DNA from: Raphanus sativus
Taxonomy: Eukaryota; Streptophyta; Magnoliopsida; Brassicales; Brassicaceae
Length of the DNA: 64,000 nt
Assembly: GCF_000801105.2 (NCBI RefSeq)
Contig: NC_079516.1
Span: forward strand, 19,939,043-20,003,042
Reading direction: 5' to 3'
Numbering within the stretch: the first letter of the stretch is position 1; every line of letters begins with the position of its first letter. The translations under genes and the position numbers were made by a program. The notes beneath the pieces were generated by a model. The model searched no databases and was not told where the DNA came from. It was given only the letters and a program-made list of their open reading frames with translations. Below, piece after piece: positions 45,764 through 56,946 of the stretch.

Positions 45764-46340
45764 CAACAAAAGCGCGGCAGATAGGGCAAGCGTTGCTACG
45801 AGTCAACCACATGGATATACATAGATCGTGGAACTGATGAGAACAATTTGGCATGTCGAAATAGATTTCACCCCTGGGATTTAGCTCCTCCAAACAAATG
45901 GCGCATGTCTCCATCTCCTCGTCTAGTTCAGGGAAAGGAATATCGTCTCCTACGAATCTGTGTGGAGTGACTGTGACGTATAGGAAGATGTATAATGGCC
46001 CTGAAACTCGCTCCTCGGCTGCTTTAGAAGCGATTTTAACTGAAAGATGATCGCATAAAACAGGGTCTAACTGGAGGAGAGGATTGATGTTGTGCGGATC
46101 AAAGCTAACAATGTCTTTTAGTAGGATGTAAGGGATTGGGAATGGAGGAGCTGTGTTTGATCCGATAGTGTCCACGGATCCGTCACGCTGGTGTACGAGA
46201 AGCACTTCTGTATCACGCTTTAGTATTATCTCTAAAGTGTTGAAGGAAGACTTGTATGACACGATTGCATCAATATCAATCGTTGCTTGTTCTCCACTCT
46301 CCAACATCATCAACGAACAATTTTTTCTCCTCTCCAACAT
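45750..46340 (-). CDS. RING-H2 finger protein with transposon-supplied C-terminus
   Basis: 196 residues from the ATG at 46340 (MLERRKNCSLMMLESGEQAT); upstream in-frame ATGs exist but lie in a region that looks like leader. The C-terminal third holds a C3H2C3 RING: CAIC, MPNCSHQFHDLC and ACPIC with the conserved Trp in SMWLTRS. Such proteins usually are E3 ubiquitin ligases that recruit an E2. The last codons read AFVVTRS*, where the final four residues and the stop come from the adjoining LTR. The pre-insertion end lies across the element at 41355-41373 and would read AFVDYDD*. The RING itself is intact, so the protein may still work; the transcript now ends in the LTR. I recall no orthologue at this position in Arabidopsis. 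Confidence 0.75.
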   Translation of the reverse strand: MLERRKNCSLMMLESGEQATIDIDAIVSYKSSFNTLEIILKRDTEVLLVHQRDGSVDTIGSNTAPPFPIPYILLKDIVSFDPHNINPLLQLDPVLCDHLSVKIASKAAEERVSGPLYIFLYVTVTPHRFVGDDIPFPELDEEMETCAICLEELNPRGEIYFDMPNCSHQFHDLCISMWLTRSNACPICRAFVVTRS

Positions 46341-46682
46341 TGTTGTTTTCTGAAAGTAGCACAAGTGAATTAGAGAGGTTATTGTATAGTGGTGATTTAG
46401 TCGGCTAAAAGACTTTCCTTTTTTCTTCATTTTTTCTATTTTTTTTTTAATTTGGATGATAAAGAATGAATAAAAGGAAAATTTATAGGTCACGGTCCTT
46501 GGTTGTTATTTCGCACGCGATCAAGCATTCACACGTACGACGCTCGCCCGTCTTATAAAACCCTCAATCGGCCTCCGGAGAACAAAAAAGCCCAGTAATA
46601 TCTATACAGTTAATCTCAGCCGTCCGATCATGCATCTCCCTCCGTCATAGATTTTTTTTTCTTTTTTCCGTCACAGATCTTC

Positions 46683-46686
<4 letters not shown>

Positions 46687-46717
<31 letters not shown>
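46687..46717. repeat. (CT)n tract in CBL9 leader
   Basis: About 15 CT units just upstream of the presumed 5' UTR intron donor (gtggtaagtac near 46736). Pyrimidine repeats are common in plant leaders and core promoters. Confidence 0.7.
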
Positions 46718-46719
<2 letters not shown>

Positions 46720-46910
46720 GAGCCGTTCTCTCGGTGGTAAGTACCCAAATCCGATTTTCCCTTTGTTCTCCAATTTCAACGTTCAATTTCTGGGTTCGGA
46801 GATCCAGGAGCCGCGCATACATTATCTTGATCGATTATCGATTTATTTTCAGATTATTAGGGTTTAATTTTAAATGTTTTGGGGTTCTTCTGTGTGTTGT
46901 GTAGATTGTA

Positions 46911-46979
46911 ATGATGATTATGACGACGGGAAGTAACATCAGCGAACAAGCTTTACTGTCTCAGAACAGAACTCGTTGA
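46911..46979 (+). other. Upstream open reading frame in the CBL9 leader (22 codons)
   Basis: MMIMTTGSNISEQALLSQNR then TR and stop, ending 64 bases before the CBL9 ATG. Three ATGs cluster at its start. It lies just after a likely 5' UTR intron acceptor (gttgtgtag at about 46904). Whether it is translated is unknown. Confidence 0.5.
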
Positions 46980-47043
46980 ATTAGCGTCTCTATTCATCGA
47001 ATAAGCTTCTTCTTCTTCGTTTTTACTTGTTATCTGTAAGTAA

Positions 47044-48819
47044 ATGGGCTGTTTACATTCCACTGCTGCGAGAGAGTTTCCTGGTCATGAGAACCCTGTG
47101 AAGCTTGCCTCTGAGACGGCTTGTAAGTTTTACTTGCACTACACGTTTCTTCTTCTTGCCTTAAATGTCCCAATAGCATTATTTAACTCATTTTTCCTTT
47201 TTATTGTAACCCAAACAATTTGAAAAGCTATATCTTATTGAATAGTCTGTTGTTTCGTCTGTAACTTCGTTACTAACAAGGATCCCTCCTGTTGTTTGAG
47301 CCATGACATAATCCTATCCAATTAGTATCTCGGTCATAGTATTTTCAAGAAGTGCCTCTCTACCATTTATTATGGCCATTTTTCTTCTAATTGATTTGTT
47401 TTTTTGTGACTAATCTCGCAGCTTTGGCTAATTTTTGTAAAATTGTTTTTTTTTATTCCAGTCAGCGTTAGTGAGGTTGAAGCATTGTACGAGTTATTCA
47501 AGAGCATAAGCAGCTCGGTTGTTGACGATGGCTTGATCAACAAGGTAACTGATAATTTGATAGCTGTTGATTACCTCGTGGCAAGATCTTGAAGTATAGT
47601 GACGTAATATTAAATTCACTATTATCCATAGCATATATGTCAACTTTGTTGACTTTAACCAATTTATATTATTAGGCGATAATTGGATCCCCATGCTGGC
47701 TGATCTGTAGGCTCCTTATTGCTCAACAAGTCTGTGTGTGTATTGAATGTTGATAGTTGACTTGAATTATAGTTCTTTTTCTTTTATTGGTTTGGTTTTG
47801 AAAGTTGAAAGTTAAAGTTTTGGTGGCCCACTTATGGATATTTTTACTTATTTCTCGACCAACTTGTAATGCAGGAAGAGTTTCAACTTGCTTTGTTCAA
47901 GAACAGAAAGAAGGAAAACTTGTTTGCCAATAGGGTACAAATCTCAAGCTCTCTCAGACCTTTAGAACGTTCTAGTTAATCCTAAAGACTGATCTTAGTG
48001 CCCTCGTTTGCAGATATTTGATTTGTTTGATGTTAAACGAAAAGGTGTAATTGATTTTGGAGACTTTGTGAGATCACTCAATGTTTTCCATCCTAATGCT
48101 TCTCTAGAGGAGAAAACAGACTGTAAGTCCTCAATTGTCGCTGTTCCTATGAAGCCTTGCCGTGATTTTTTATTCACGTTGGTCTCTTTTTTTATCTCAG
48201 TTACCTTTAGGCTATACGACATGGACTGCACGGGGTTCATTGAACGCCAAGAGGTATACATTTCTAAGATGTTTCGTTTTGGTATCCCATATATGTTTCA
48301 GAGTCTTAGTTTCTGAGCATGAATGAATGTTCCTGATTTTGCATCGTTTACGGAATAAAGCCTTCAGGTATTCATGATCATGTATTTGATTCCTACCAGG
48401 TGAAGCAAATGTTGATTGCACTTCTCTGCGAATCTGAAATGAAACTAGCTGATGATACCATAGAAGTGATACTCGATCAGGTTTGTTACTTATTACAACT
48501 TACTTGTACGAATGCAAAGACTCTTTTGTAAAACTTGCTTTTGGTGATCAGACATTTGAGGACGCAGATGTGGATCGGGATGGGAAGATTGGTAAGACAG
48601 AGTGGAGCGATTTCGTGATCAAAAACCCATCTTTGCTTAAAATCATGACTCTTCCATATCTGAGGTATGTTTACCTTTCTATGCATCTGCTCAATTGCTT
48701 TGATTAGTTTTGGTGCTAGTCTTACAAGTTCGAGGAATTAAAAATTCAATTGCAGAGACATAACGACCACGTTTCCAAGTTTTGTCTTTAACTCGGAGGT
48801 GGATGAGATTGCGACATGA
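47044..48819 (+). CDS. CBL9: Calcineurin B-like calcium sensor 9
   Basis: Eight exons: 47044-47122, 47462-47544, 47875-47934, 48014-48122, 48201-48253, 48400-48480, 48552-48664 and 48756-48819, giving 213 residues. The N-terminus [12 protein letters not shown] has Gly2 for myristoylation and Cys3 for palmitoylation, placing it at the plasma membrane. EF-hand segments follow, including [32 protein letters not shown] and [16 protein letters not shown]. The C-terminus carries the FPSF motif ([17 protein letters not shown]) whose serine is phosphorylated by CIPK kinases. CBL9 with CIPK23 activates the AKT1 potassium channel and modulates abscisic-acid responses. It is nearly identical to Arabidopsis At5g47100 as I recall it. 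A (CT)n leader and a 22-codon upstream frame precede it. Confidence 0.96.
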
Positions 48820-49435
48820 CGAAACAAGTTGGGTTTTATATAGACCAAGTTGTAGCCTGGACCAAGAACACGACCGGTTGTAACAGTGTTATGTAGTACC
48901 ACTTTCTTAATTTTTTTCGTTTTCTAGGGTCCAATTTCAATTAATTGGATTCCACGTCGTTATTTTTATCAAAAATTGACTATATTAAGTTGTAGTTCTA
49001 CCGTTGTTCAAAAGAAAAGTTGTAGTTCTACCAAGGAAAAAAAAAACTAATACAAAATCTCATTTCTGATAGTTTAAATTTCTATATAATTCTTGGATAT
49101 TTCGTGTAATAAGATTTTTATTTGGATAAATTTAAATAAAATTAACACTTTTGTAAATGATTTTTAACTAAATGATATAAATTTGAATAAAGTTTTGGTG
49201 ATAATTTTGAACTGATCAAACCATGATTTAAAATTAGATGCGCCTTGAGCCGAATAAACCATTGGAAAACAAAAACTGTCATACGGCAACAAGTATGAAC
49301 GAGAAAGCCCAATGGGCCGATTCTTTCGGGTATCAAATTAACACCGCCAAAGTCTTCTTCTCACGAGACCAGCACGTGAGTACGAAGATTTGCTTGGTTA
49401 TTGATTCAGGTGCAGAGGAGAAGCAACGGAAAAAG
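48820..49435. other. CBL9 3' flank and CCDC97-like promoter
   Basis: Holds the probable CBL9 3' UTR and AT-rich DNA. No separate gene. An in-frame extension of the next gene runs upstream to 49238, but its composition looks non-coding. Confidence 0.45.
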
Positions 49436-50604
49436 ATGGAACGAAGAGTAATGAACGAGGCGGCGGTGGAAGAAATCGCGGCGAGGCTTTCCTCTCTCGA
49501 AGACCTCTACTTCCCACGCGCCGTTCAATCAACCACTGCTTCTTCCGACCAACGTAAATCCATTCTCCTAGACCTTCTCCGTCGTGATCCCGCCGTTTTC
49601 CTCGGTAAATTTCTCTATCTCACTGCAGTAACTTTATGAAAATTTCGTGCCTAGTAACGATCATTATTCAATTTTAGACTGAATAAACCCTAACAATCAT
49701 TATTCAATTTTATTCAATTTTGCTATTGAAACTTAGCTTTTTGATTTGATTTGATTTCAGAGCGTTATGGATCGCAGCTGAGTGTAGACGAATTGCTCGA
49801 GTTCGATGCTTTAAAACACGACTACGAGGTTGATTGGCACTTGAAGAGCCTGAGGAAGAAGATAAGTCCGACCTCAGAGGAGCTGAGATCGAGGTCTGTA
49901 GCTGTGAGGAACAGGAGGCTGGCTTTCTTGAACAAGCTTGTATCGGAAGGACAGTATTTCTCCGAGGATGCTATGAGAGACAGAGAGCCGTATCTGCACC
50001 ACGAGTATGTCGGGAAGTTTCAGGATTCGTTGGGTAGGAACATGGCTAGGCCTGGGGAACGTTGGTCAGAGACGTTGATGAGACGGGCTGAGGAGGCTGC
50101 GTTGGTTTCTAGGATTAGGGAGGAGCAGCAGAGGTTGGGTGTTGCTGAGTGTGATTGGGTTGGTGGTAATGAGAAGATGGAGGAGTCTGAAGATGAATCG
50201 GAACAAGAAGAAGTGGAAACTGAAGACGAAGAAGTAGAAGAAGAGGAAAAGCCGGCAGGAGCTAGCTCAAGCCTTGCAGAGGTAGGTAACTTGTTTCTTG
50301 CTGTGTATGTTGGTTTTATTCAATTGTTGTGCAAAAGAAAACCTTTTTTTTTTTTACATTTTTGCTCGTCTATTACTTTCAGGCGGGTAGAGAAGAGAAC
50401 AAGCAGGGATCAGTTTTACCGGTGGAGGAGATGCAAGAGATGATGGATCAGTTCACATCAATCATGCAGCAGAAGTTCTTATCAGGAGAAGATCATGAGC
50501 ATTTGGATTACACAAAGATAGACAATGACGAGAATCTTGATGATCATTGGCTTCGAGAGGTTGGCCTTGACGCTGAAGAGAAGTACTTTGGTGACGATGA
50601 CTAA
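49436..50604 (+). CDS. CCDC97-like coiled-coil protein
   Basis: Three exons (49436-49604, 49761-50281, 50383-50604) encode 303 residues beginning MERRVMNEAAVEEIAARLSS. The core matches the CCDC97/DUF2052 family: RYGSQLSVDELLEFDAL, DYEVDWHLKSLRKK, RNRRLAFLNKLV, YVGKFQDS, NMARPGERWSETLMRRAEEA. It is followed by a long Glu-rich acidic stretch (about residues 205-230) and the C-terminal block EEMQEMMDQFTSIMQQKFL…DYTKID…WLREVGLDAEEKYFGDDD. Human CCDC97 associates with the SF3B part of the U2 spliceosome, so a nuclear RNA-processing role is likely but inferred. From memory it corresponds to At5g47090. Start choice: the first ATG that gives family-like sequence. Confidence 0.9.
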
Positions 50605-51579
50605 TGGACCACAGTCGAACTCCCTGCTCTTTTTGTAAGATGTGATATCTCCTCTCCCTTTCTATTTCTCTCTTTATAGAAGAAAATACTGATTGTTGGT
50701 ATTAGATAGCGAGAGTATCAGTATCTTGTGATAAAGAGTTATTTCATCTTTGGTAGGAAAGCTTATGAAAAGTTCCAAACACCAAAATAATAACATTTGG
50801 GTGGTTTTGGTTTTGGTTGAGAGATTGTCTTTAAATCTCTCTATGTATAGTATTTACTGTTTTTTTTTCCGTTGGTCAAGAAGTATTTTGTTTGAATTGA
50901 GTTAGTGTGTGGGTTTTAGTCAATGTGGAGATGCAGGCTTGAGAATCCCATGAAAACGAATGTTTTAAAAAGTTGATAGATTTTTCATTCAGCGCAAAAG
51001 TATTATATATGTACTGGAAGAGTAGAATGGTAAACTGATGGGATTATAGAAATTGATGTTCAGATGTTCTTCAGAATTTGTATTGTTCTTTATTTTTTGT
51101 AAAAGTTCGCAAACTCAAAAATACATATATACATGTGGCCACGGAGAGTAGTTTACGAGCGTCGTGTAAATAAGTGCCACGTGGTGAACCAGAAGATGAT
51201 GGCTCAACTTGAACTCCATGTATCCACTTTCTCTCTGAGTGGCTGCCGATTCACCGCCCCACTTCCTCTCTCCCTCGTCTTCAGGAACCTATAAAACTTT
51301 ATTCCTCTATTTCCTATTTTACCCCTTTTTAAAGAAGTATTTGTTTTCACAAAACCAAAAATCTAACGGTTAAATTCGATCGAAAAAAGTAATCATCTCT
51401 CTGTACCAAACAGACAACTTGCAAAACAGAAAAATACAACAAAGATTCGAGAAAAAGAAAACGAAGAAAAAAAAGCTTTCAATTCAAAACCCTAGAGCTC
51501 AATTTTAACAGTTGAACAATAGCTGCATCTGGAAGTTATATATATATATATAGAGAGGTTTGTTAGGACTTTTAGAATC
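50605..51579. promoter_or_regulatory. CKB1 upstream region
   Basis: The 3' UTR of the preceding gene is followed by the promoter and leader of CKB1. A palindromic G-box CCACGTGG lies at 51177-51184, about 400 bp before the ATG, and a (TA)n run occurs at about 51539-51552 in the leader. No other gene is visible. Confidence 0.5.
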
Positions 51580-53033
<1,454 letters not shown>

Positions 53034-53458
53034 GTGAAATTTCAAAGAAAAAACAGGAGAGTGAAGGTGATCATGGCTTTGGATTGGAAAAGAGAAACAA
53101 GGAGCGTTTGTAATCTCACCAACGGTGAAGAAGCAGCAGTGTCTATTTGTCATGAGGTATATACACATTAGAAGCAAGCCAAAAAAATGAAAATCTTTTT
53201 GATGTTAAACTTGAATTGGTATTTTCCTACTTTTTGTAATCTTCTTCTTTTGTTTTGTTTCTTCCCACTGTGAGATTCTGTCAGATAGTTCAATCATATA
53301 TTAAGAAGTGTTCCTTTTTAGCCATCTTATCAGAAAATTCACATTATTTACTAGAATATATTTGGTAAGACTAACACGGCCAGAAATGAAAACGAAAAAA
53401 ATTTATCCTTTCTAGTTTAAGGGAAGTTAAGTCTATTTGTGGAATGTTATAACTTGTG
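53034..53458. other. CKB1 3' flank
   Basis: Probable 3' UTR and spacer. Nothing else is recognised before the target duplication at 53459. Confidence 0.45.
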
Positions 53459-54506
53459 TTCTAACTTGGGAAAACTGCCATATCATATCCTACATATCGC
53501 GATATGTTCAATTCATATCAGACTTATATGGTTGTGCTAAAACATATCTGAACTTATATGACTGTGCCAAAACATACCCGACTTATCATTTTTGGTGAAA
53601 TCAGACACCAGTCGCCACATCAACTGCCACATCATCTACTTTTGTTCGTGTGGATATTACATCAGCTAATTTTATTGACAAGGATGCTATGTGTACAATT
53701 TTTTATTTAAAAAAAAACTAAATAGTCTTTTAATAAAATAAATTTTTAGAAAATGTAAAATTTCATAATTTTTTATTATTTAGTAAAATTAACAAAATTA
53801 ATTAATCAAAAAATAACAAAATTAATTAATCAATAAAATTAATTAAATTTTAATCTTATGTAAGATATATATATGTAAATGTTTCGATCCTATCATAAAT
53901 CGTCTTTATAAGAGTTATATATGCGTTGTAATGATTCAAATTCAATGTTAGTTTTCCAGTCTTGTTATGCTTTATTAATTATGGATATGTTATTTACATA
54001 TACAGAATTTAGATTAACTTATCATAAATTTTTTTAAATGTAAACACAACCATGGTTATTTAAGAGTAATACGTTTGTGACATCATTACAACATATATAT
54101 AACTCTTATAAGGATGGTTTGTGATGGGATCAAAATATTTACGAATATATCTTTTATATAAGATTAAAATTTAATTAAATAATTATTTTTTTGTTAATTT
54201 TACTAAATACTAAAAATTTCTAAAATTAAACATTTCTTTTTTTTTTTACTAAAAGACTATTTAGTTTTTTTTTTAAATTGTACATATATCATTCTGGTCA
54301 GAAAAATTAACCGGCGTATCATCCACAAGACCAAAAGCAGATAATACGGAAGTTGATGTGGCGACTGGTGTATGATTATAAGTCGGATATGTTTTGGCAC
54401 AATCATATAAGTTTAGGTATGTTTTAGCACTGCCATATAAGTCGGGTATGAATTGAACATATCGCGATATGTTAGGTATGAAATAATCGTTTTCCCATTC
54501 TAACTT
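53459..54506. mobile_element. Foldback Mutator-like MITE with 9-bp target duplication
   Basis: The element at 53468-54496 starts gggaaaac and ends with its complement gttttccc. The 9-bp target duplication ttctaactt is present at 53459-53467 and 54498-54506. The two halves are inverted copies along almost the whole length: the atatcgcgatatg motif occurs near both ends, and gatcctatcataaatcgtc near 53890 mirrors gatggtttgtgatgggatc near 54115. A transcript would fold as a ~500-bp stem. It has no coding potential. Confidence 0.9.
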
Positions 54507-55793
54507 TTAATTGTTTATGATTTGTTTACTAGAGTTTAAGATTTAGGTTTAGAGTCTTGTTTTATAAGGTTTGATGATTCTGCAGTAGTTATTCGAAAAT
54601 AAGGTGACTTTTTTTTTCTTTTTGAACAACAAATAAGGTGATTCTATCTACTCCCTTTTTTCAACATTGAGCACTGTGTTCGGTAGGAAGATTATGCAAG
54701 ACAGCAGACTCCAAAGTGTGTACTTTTTGGAAAAAAGGGTTAAAAAAAACCAAGGTGATGCTTCTTCTTCCTCTTCTACATTGCAAGCACTATCAGTTTT
54801 AGTGCTTAATTAAGCACTTATGCTTCTTCTTCATCTTTTCTTTCCTCTTTTTTTATAAATAAAAATAAGCTAAGCAACCCCTAAGCTTCTTGGGATAATG
54901 ATGCTCTAGAACCTTAATTGTAAATTGCTAACGAAAGATTCGTTGATACAGTGTAAGTAATGAGGAAACAGGATTATCATTTATTAAGCTGTTCCATCAA
55001 AATAGTAAGAGAAAAGAAGTAAGAAAGAAATGGGACTAAAAATAATTTGAGGGTAAAACTTTTAATTCATAAGTAACATAGAAATTTCATAAACTAATAT
55101 TAGATAAATTAATAAATTTTAGCACTCTTGAATTAGCCAGATATAAAATATAACATAATCCAATAATATAATAAAATAATAAATTTACAAAAAGTTTTAT
55201 GTAAATATAGAATCTTGATATAAACTTAAATTAACAACTAGTGCATATAAAATTCATATGAATATAAATATAAAAATATATTGTATGGTTTATTTTATTC
55301 ACATCTATTATTTTGTAAATTTAAATCTAAAAATTCAATTATATTTACAATACATATTTTCTATACACCAAAAAGACATAATATTTGTATAATCCAAAAT
55401 TTCAATGCTTCTCAAACGCTATCATTGGGCATACAGTAATTTCACTTGTAGAAACCAGCCAACTGTCACACCGCCTTCCTCCGGTTCTTACTGATGAAGA
55501 GGTACGATATCCGTTCTGAAGTAGTCGCTGACGTAGTTGCTGAAGCAGACGTCGTGTTGAGTGGTGAAAACCATGTGGATGCAAGATGCTGAGCTAGAAT
55601 TGTGTAGATCGATTTGGACAGCAAGTTTATGATTTAAGGGATGAGGAATAAGTGTATTCCAAGAAAAGAAAAGTTGCACCTAATGTTATTGAAGATGTCC
55701 ATAATCATGTTGCCTTGGGAACTAGAATTTCGGGAACGTGGAGAATAATATAAGATAGCTATGGGATCGTCTGAAGAGAGACAGAGACACAGA
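54507..55793. other. Intergenic DNA, no gene recognised
   Basis: AT-rich to 55380. From 55400 to 55790 the composition is more gene-like (less AT-rich, with short open stretches on both strands) but nothing is recognisable; it may be an old gene or transposon fragment. Confidence 0.4.
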
Positions 55794-56946
55794 TGTTGAT
55801 CTTATAGAGAGAGATAGAGAGAGAGAAAAGCTCTTGGAAGTGTTCAGGGTCGTACTGAAGAAGTGGCTGAAGTACTTGACGGTAGAGAGACACAAGCAGG
55901 TAGCTTAAGAATCTTTCAGTAGCGTGTGTTATGGTGTTAACACTAGACGTTTAAAAGCTGAATTAAGCAGATCTTGTAATAGATTGTTTAAGGAGATTCT
56001 AATAAAAGTATTGGTGTTTGCTTGTGTAATTTGTCTCTTGGTTTATCTGTTTCATTACCTTATTGTGGTGTCATCTTTGCACTAACAATTGGTATTAGAA
56101 CGGGTCACCTAAGTTGCTGGTGTGATCCTAGATGTGAAGATGGACACAGTTGTTTCTGTGCAGAAGGCAATCATGTTGAAGGCGGACCAGTATGGTCATT
56201 GGAAGGCTCGCACGAAGCAGATGATTCGAGGAATCAATGAAGATGCGTGGACAACTGTGGAGATTGGTTGGGAGGAGCCTACCATAGTCACAGGAGATGG
56301 GAAGAAGCCTAAGGCAAAAGAGGATTGGACAGAGGCAGAGCGCAATGCATCAAAGTTTAATGTAAAGACGCTATCAGTGTTCTTTGGAGCTGTCGAGGTG
56401 GAAAAGTTTCAAATGATTCAGGGAAGTAAGTCAGCTAAAGATGCGTGCGAGACCCTGCTGAATTCGTTTGAAGGAGATGAGAGTGTCAAGAAGATACGCC
56501 TGGATCATCTTGGGTCGCAATTTGAGAATCTCAGATGGTTTGATAATGATTATGTAGCGAGCTTCAGTGCCAAAATCAGTTCTATGGCACATGAAGCAAT
56601 TGTGCTTGGAAAGCAGTACAAGAAGAAGAAACTGGTAAAGAATTTGCTGCTATCTTCCAACGAAGTTTGGAGCTCATCCGTGTTTGCATCATCTTCAAGA
56701 CAAACAGTAGTTCAGTCTACATCAAGCAGTGCGCCAACGAGTATAGTTCTTGTGGCTGACAAAGATGTTGATAGACTTCAAAAAGTTGATATGAGGACGT
56801 CTCAGCCTGTGAAACAGTATGGTGACCATGACAGTAGAAGAAGAAGAGAAGATCTCAAGTGCTATGAGTGTGAAGTATTTGGGATGGTCATGCTGCTTGG
56901 GTTTAAAAAGAAAAATATAATAAAAAAGTTTGTACTTGCGTTCTAA
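55794..56946 (+). mobile_element. Truncated Ty1/copia element (5' LTR and gag)
   Basis: A candidate LTR runs from tgttgat at 55794 to taaca at 56087. A degenerate initiator-Met primer site (tggtattagaac) follows at 56090. The gag frame at 56122-56946 encodes a copia-type coat protein, with QYGHWKARTKQMIRGINEDA, WTEAERNASKFNVKTLSVFF, CETLLNSFEGDESVKKIRLD and FENLRWFDNDYVASFSAKIS. It ends in the first half of a zinc knuckle (KCYECEVFG), where the CCHC pattern is lost. No protease, integrase, reverse transcriptase or 3' LTR follows. It is non-functional. Confidence 0.82.

Larger units (their letters stand above)
41369..45768 (+). mobile_element. Complete LTR retrotransposon with 5-bp target duplication
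   Basis: 5' LTR 41374-42142 and 3' LTR 44980-45763 both start tgat[ag]tgatcatgg and end ccttcctaggatc…tca. The 5-bp target duplication caaca is at 41369-41373 and 45764-45768. The primer-binding site tggtatcagagc (42145-42156) matches initiator-methionine tRNA. The polypurine tract gaagagggagggga is at 44966-44979. A second copy of the tract and its ~90-bp surroundings lies at 44872-44885. The region before the tract encodes DLRTNLFEEGGDD, similar to the 3' ends of plant Ty3/gypsy polyproteins. The interior lacks recognisable protease, reverse transcriptase, RNase H or integrase, so the element is non-autonomous. Confidence 0.92.

Noticed and set aside
46341..46493. Longer start for the RING-H2 protein
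   Set aside because: The extension is lysine- and phenylalanine-rich from T/A-rich leader DNA and contains a probable 5' UTR splice acceptor; the ATG at 46340 is preferred.
49238..49435. N-terminal extension of the CCDC97-like protein
   Set aside because: In frame, but it does not resemble the family; the ATG at 49436 gives the expected N-terminus.
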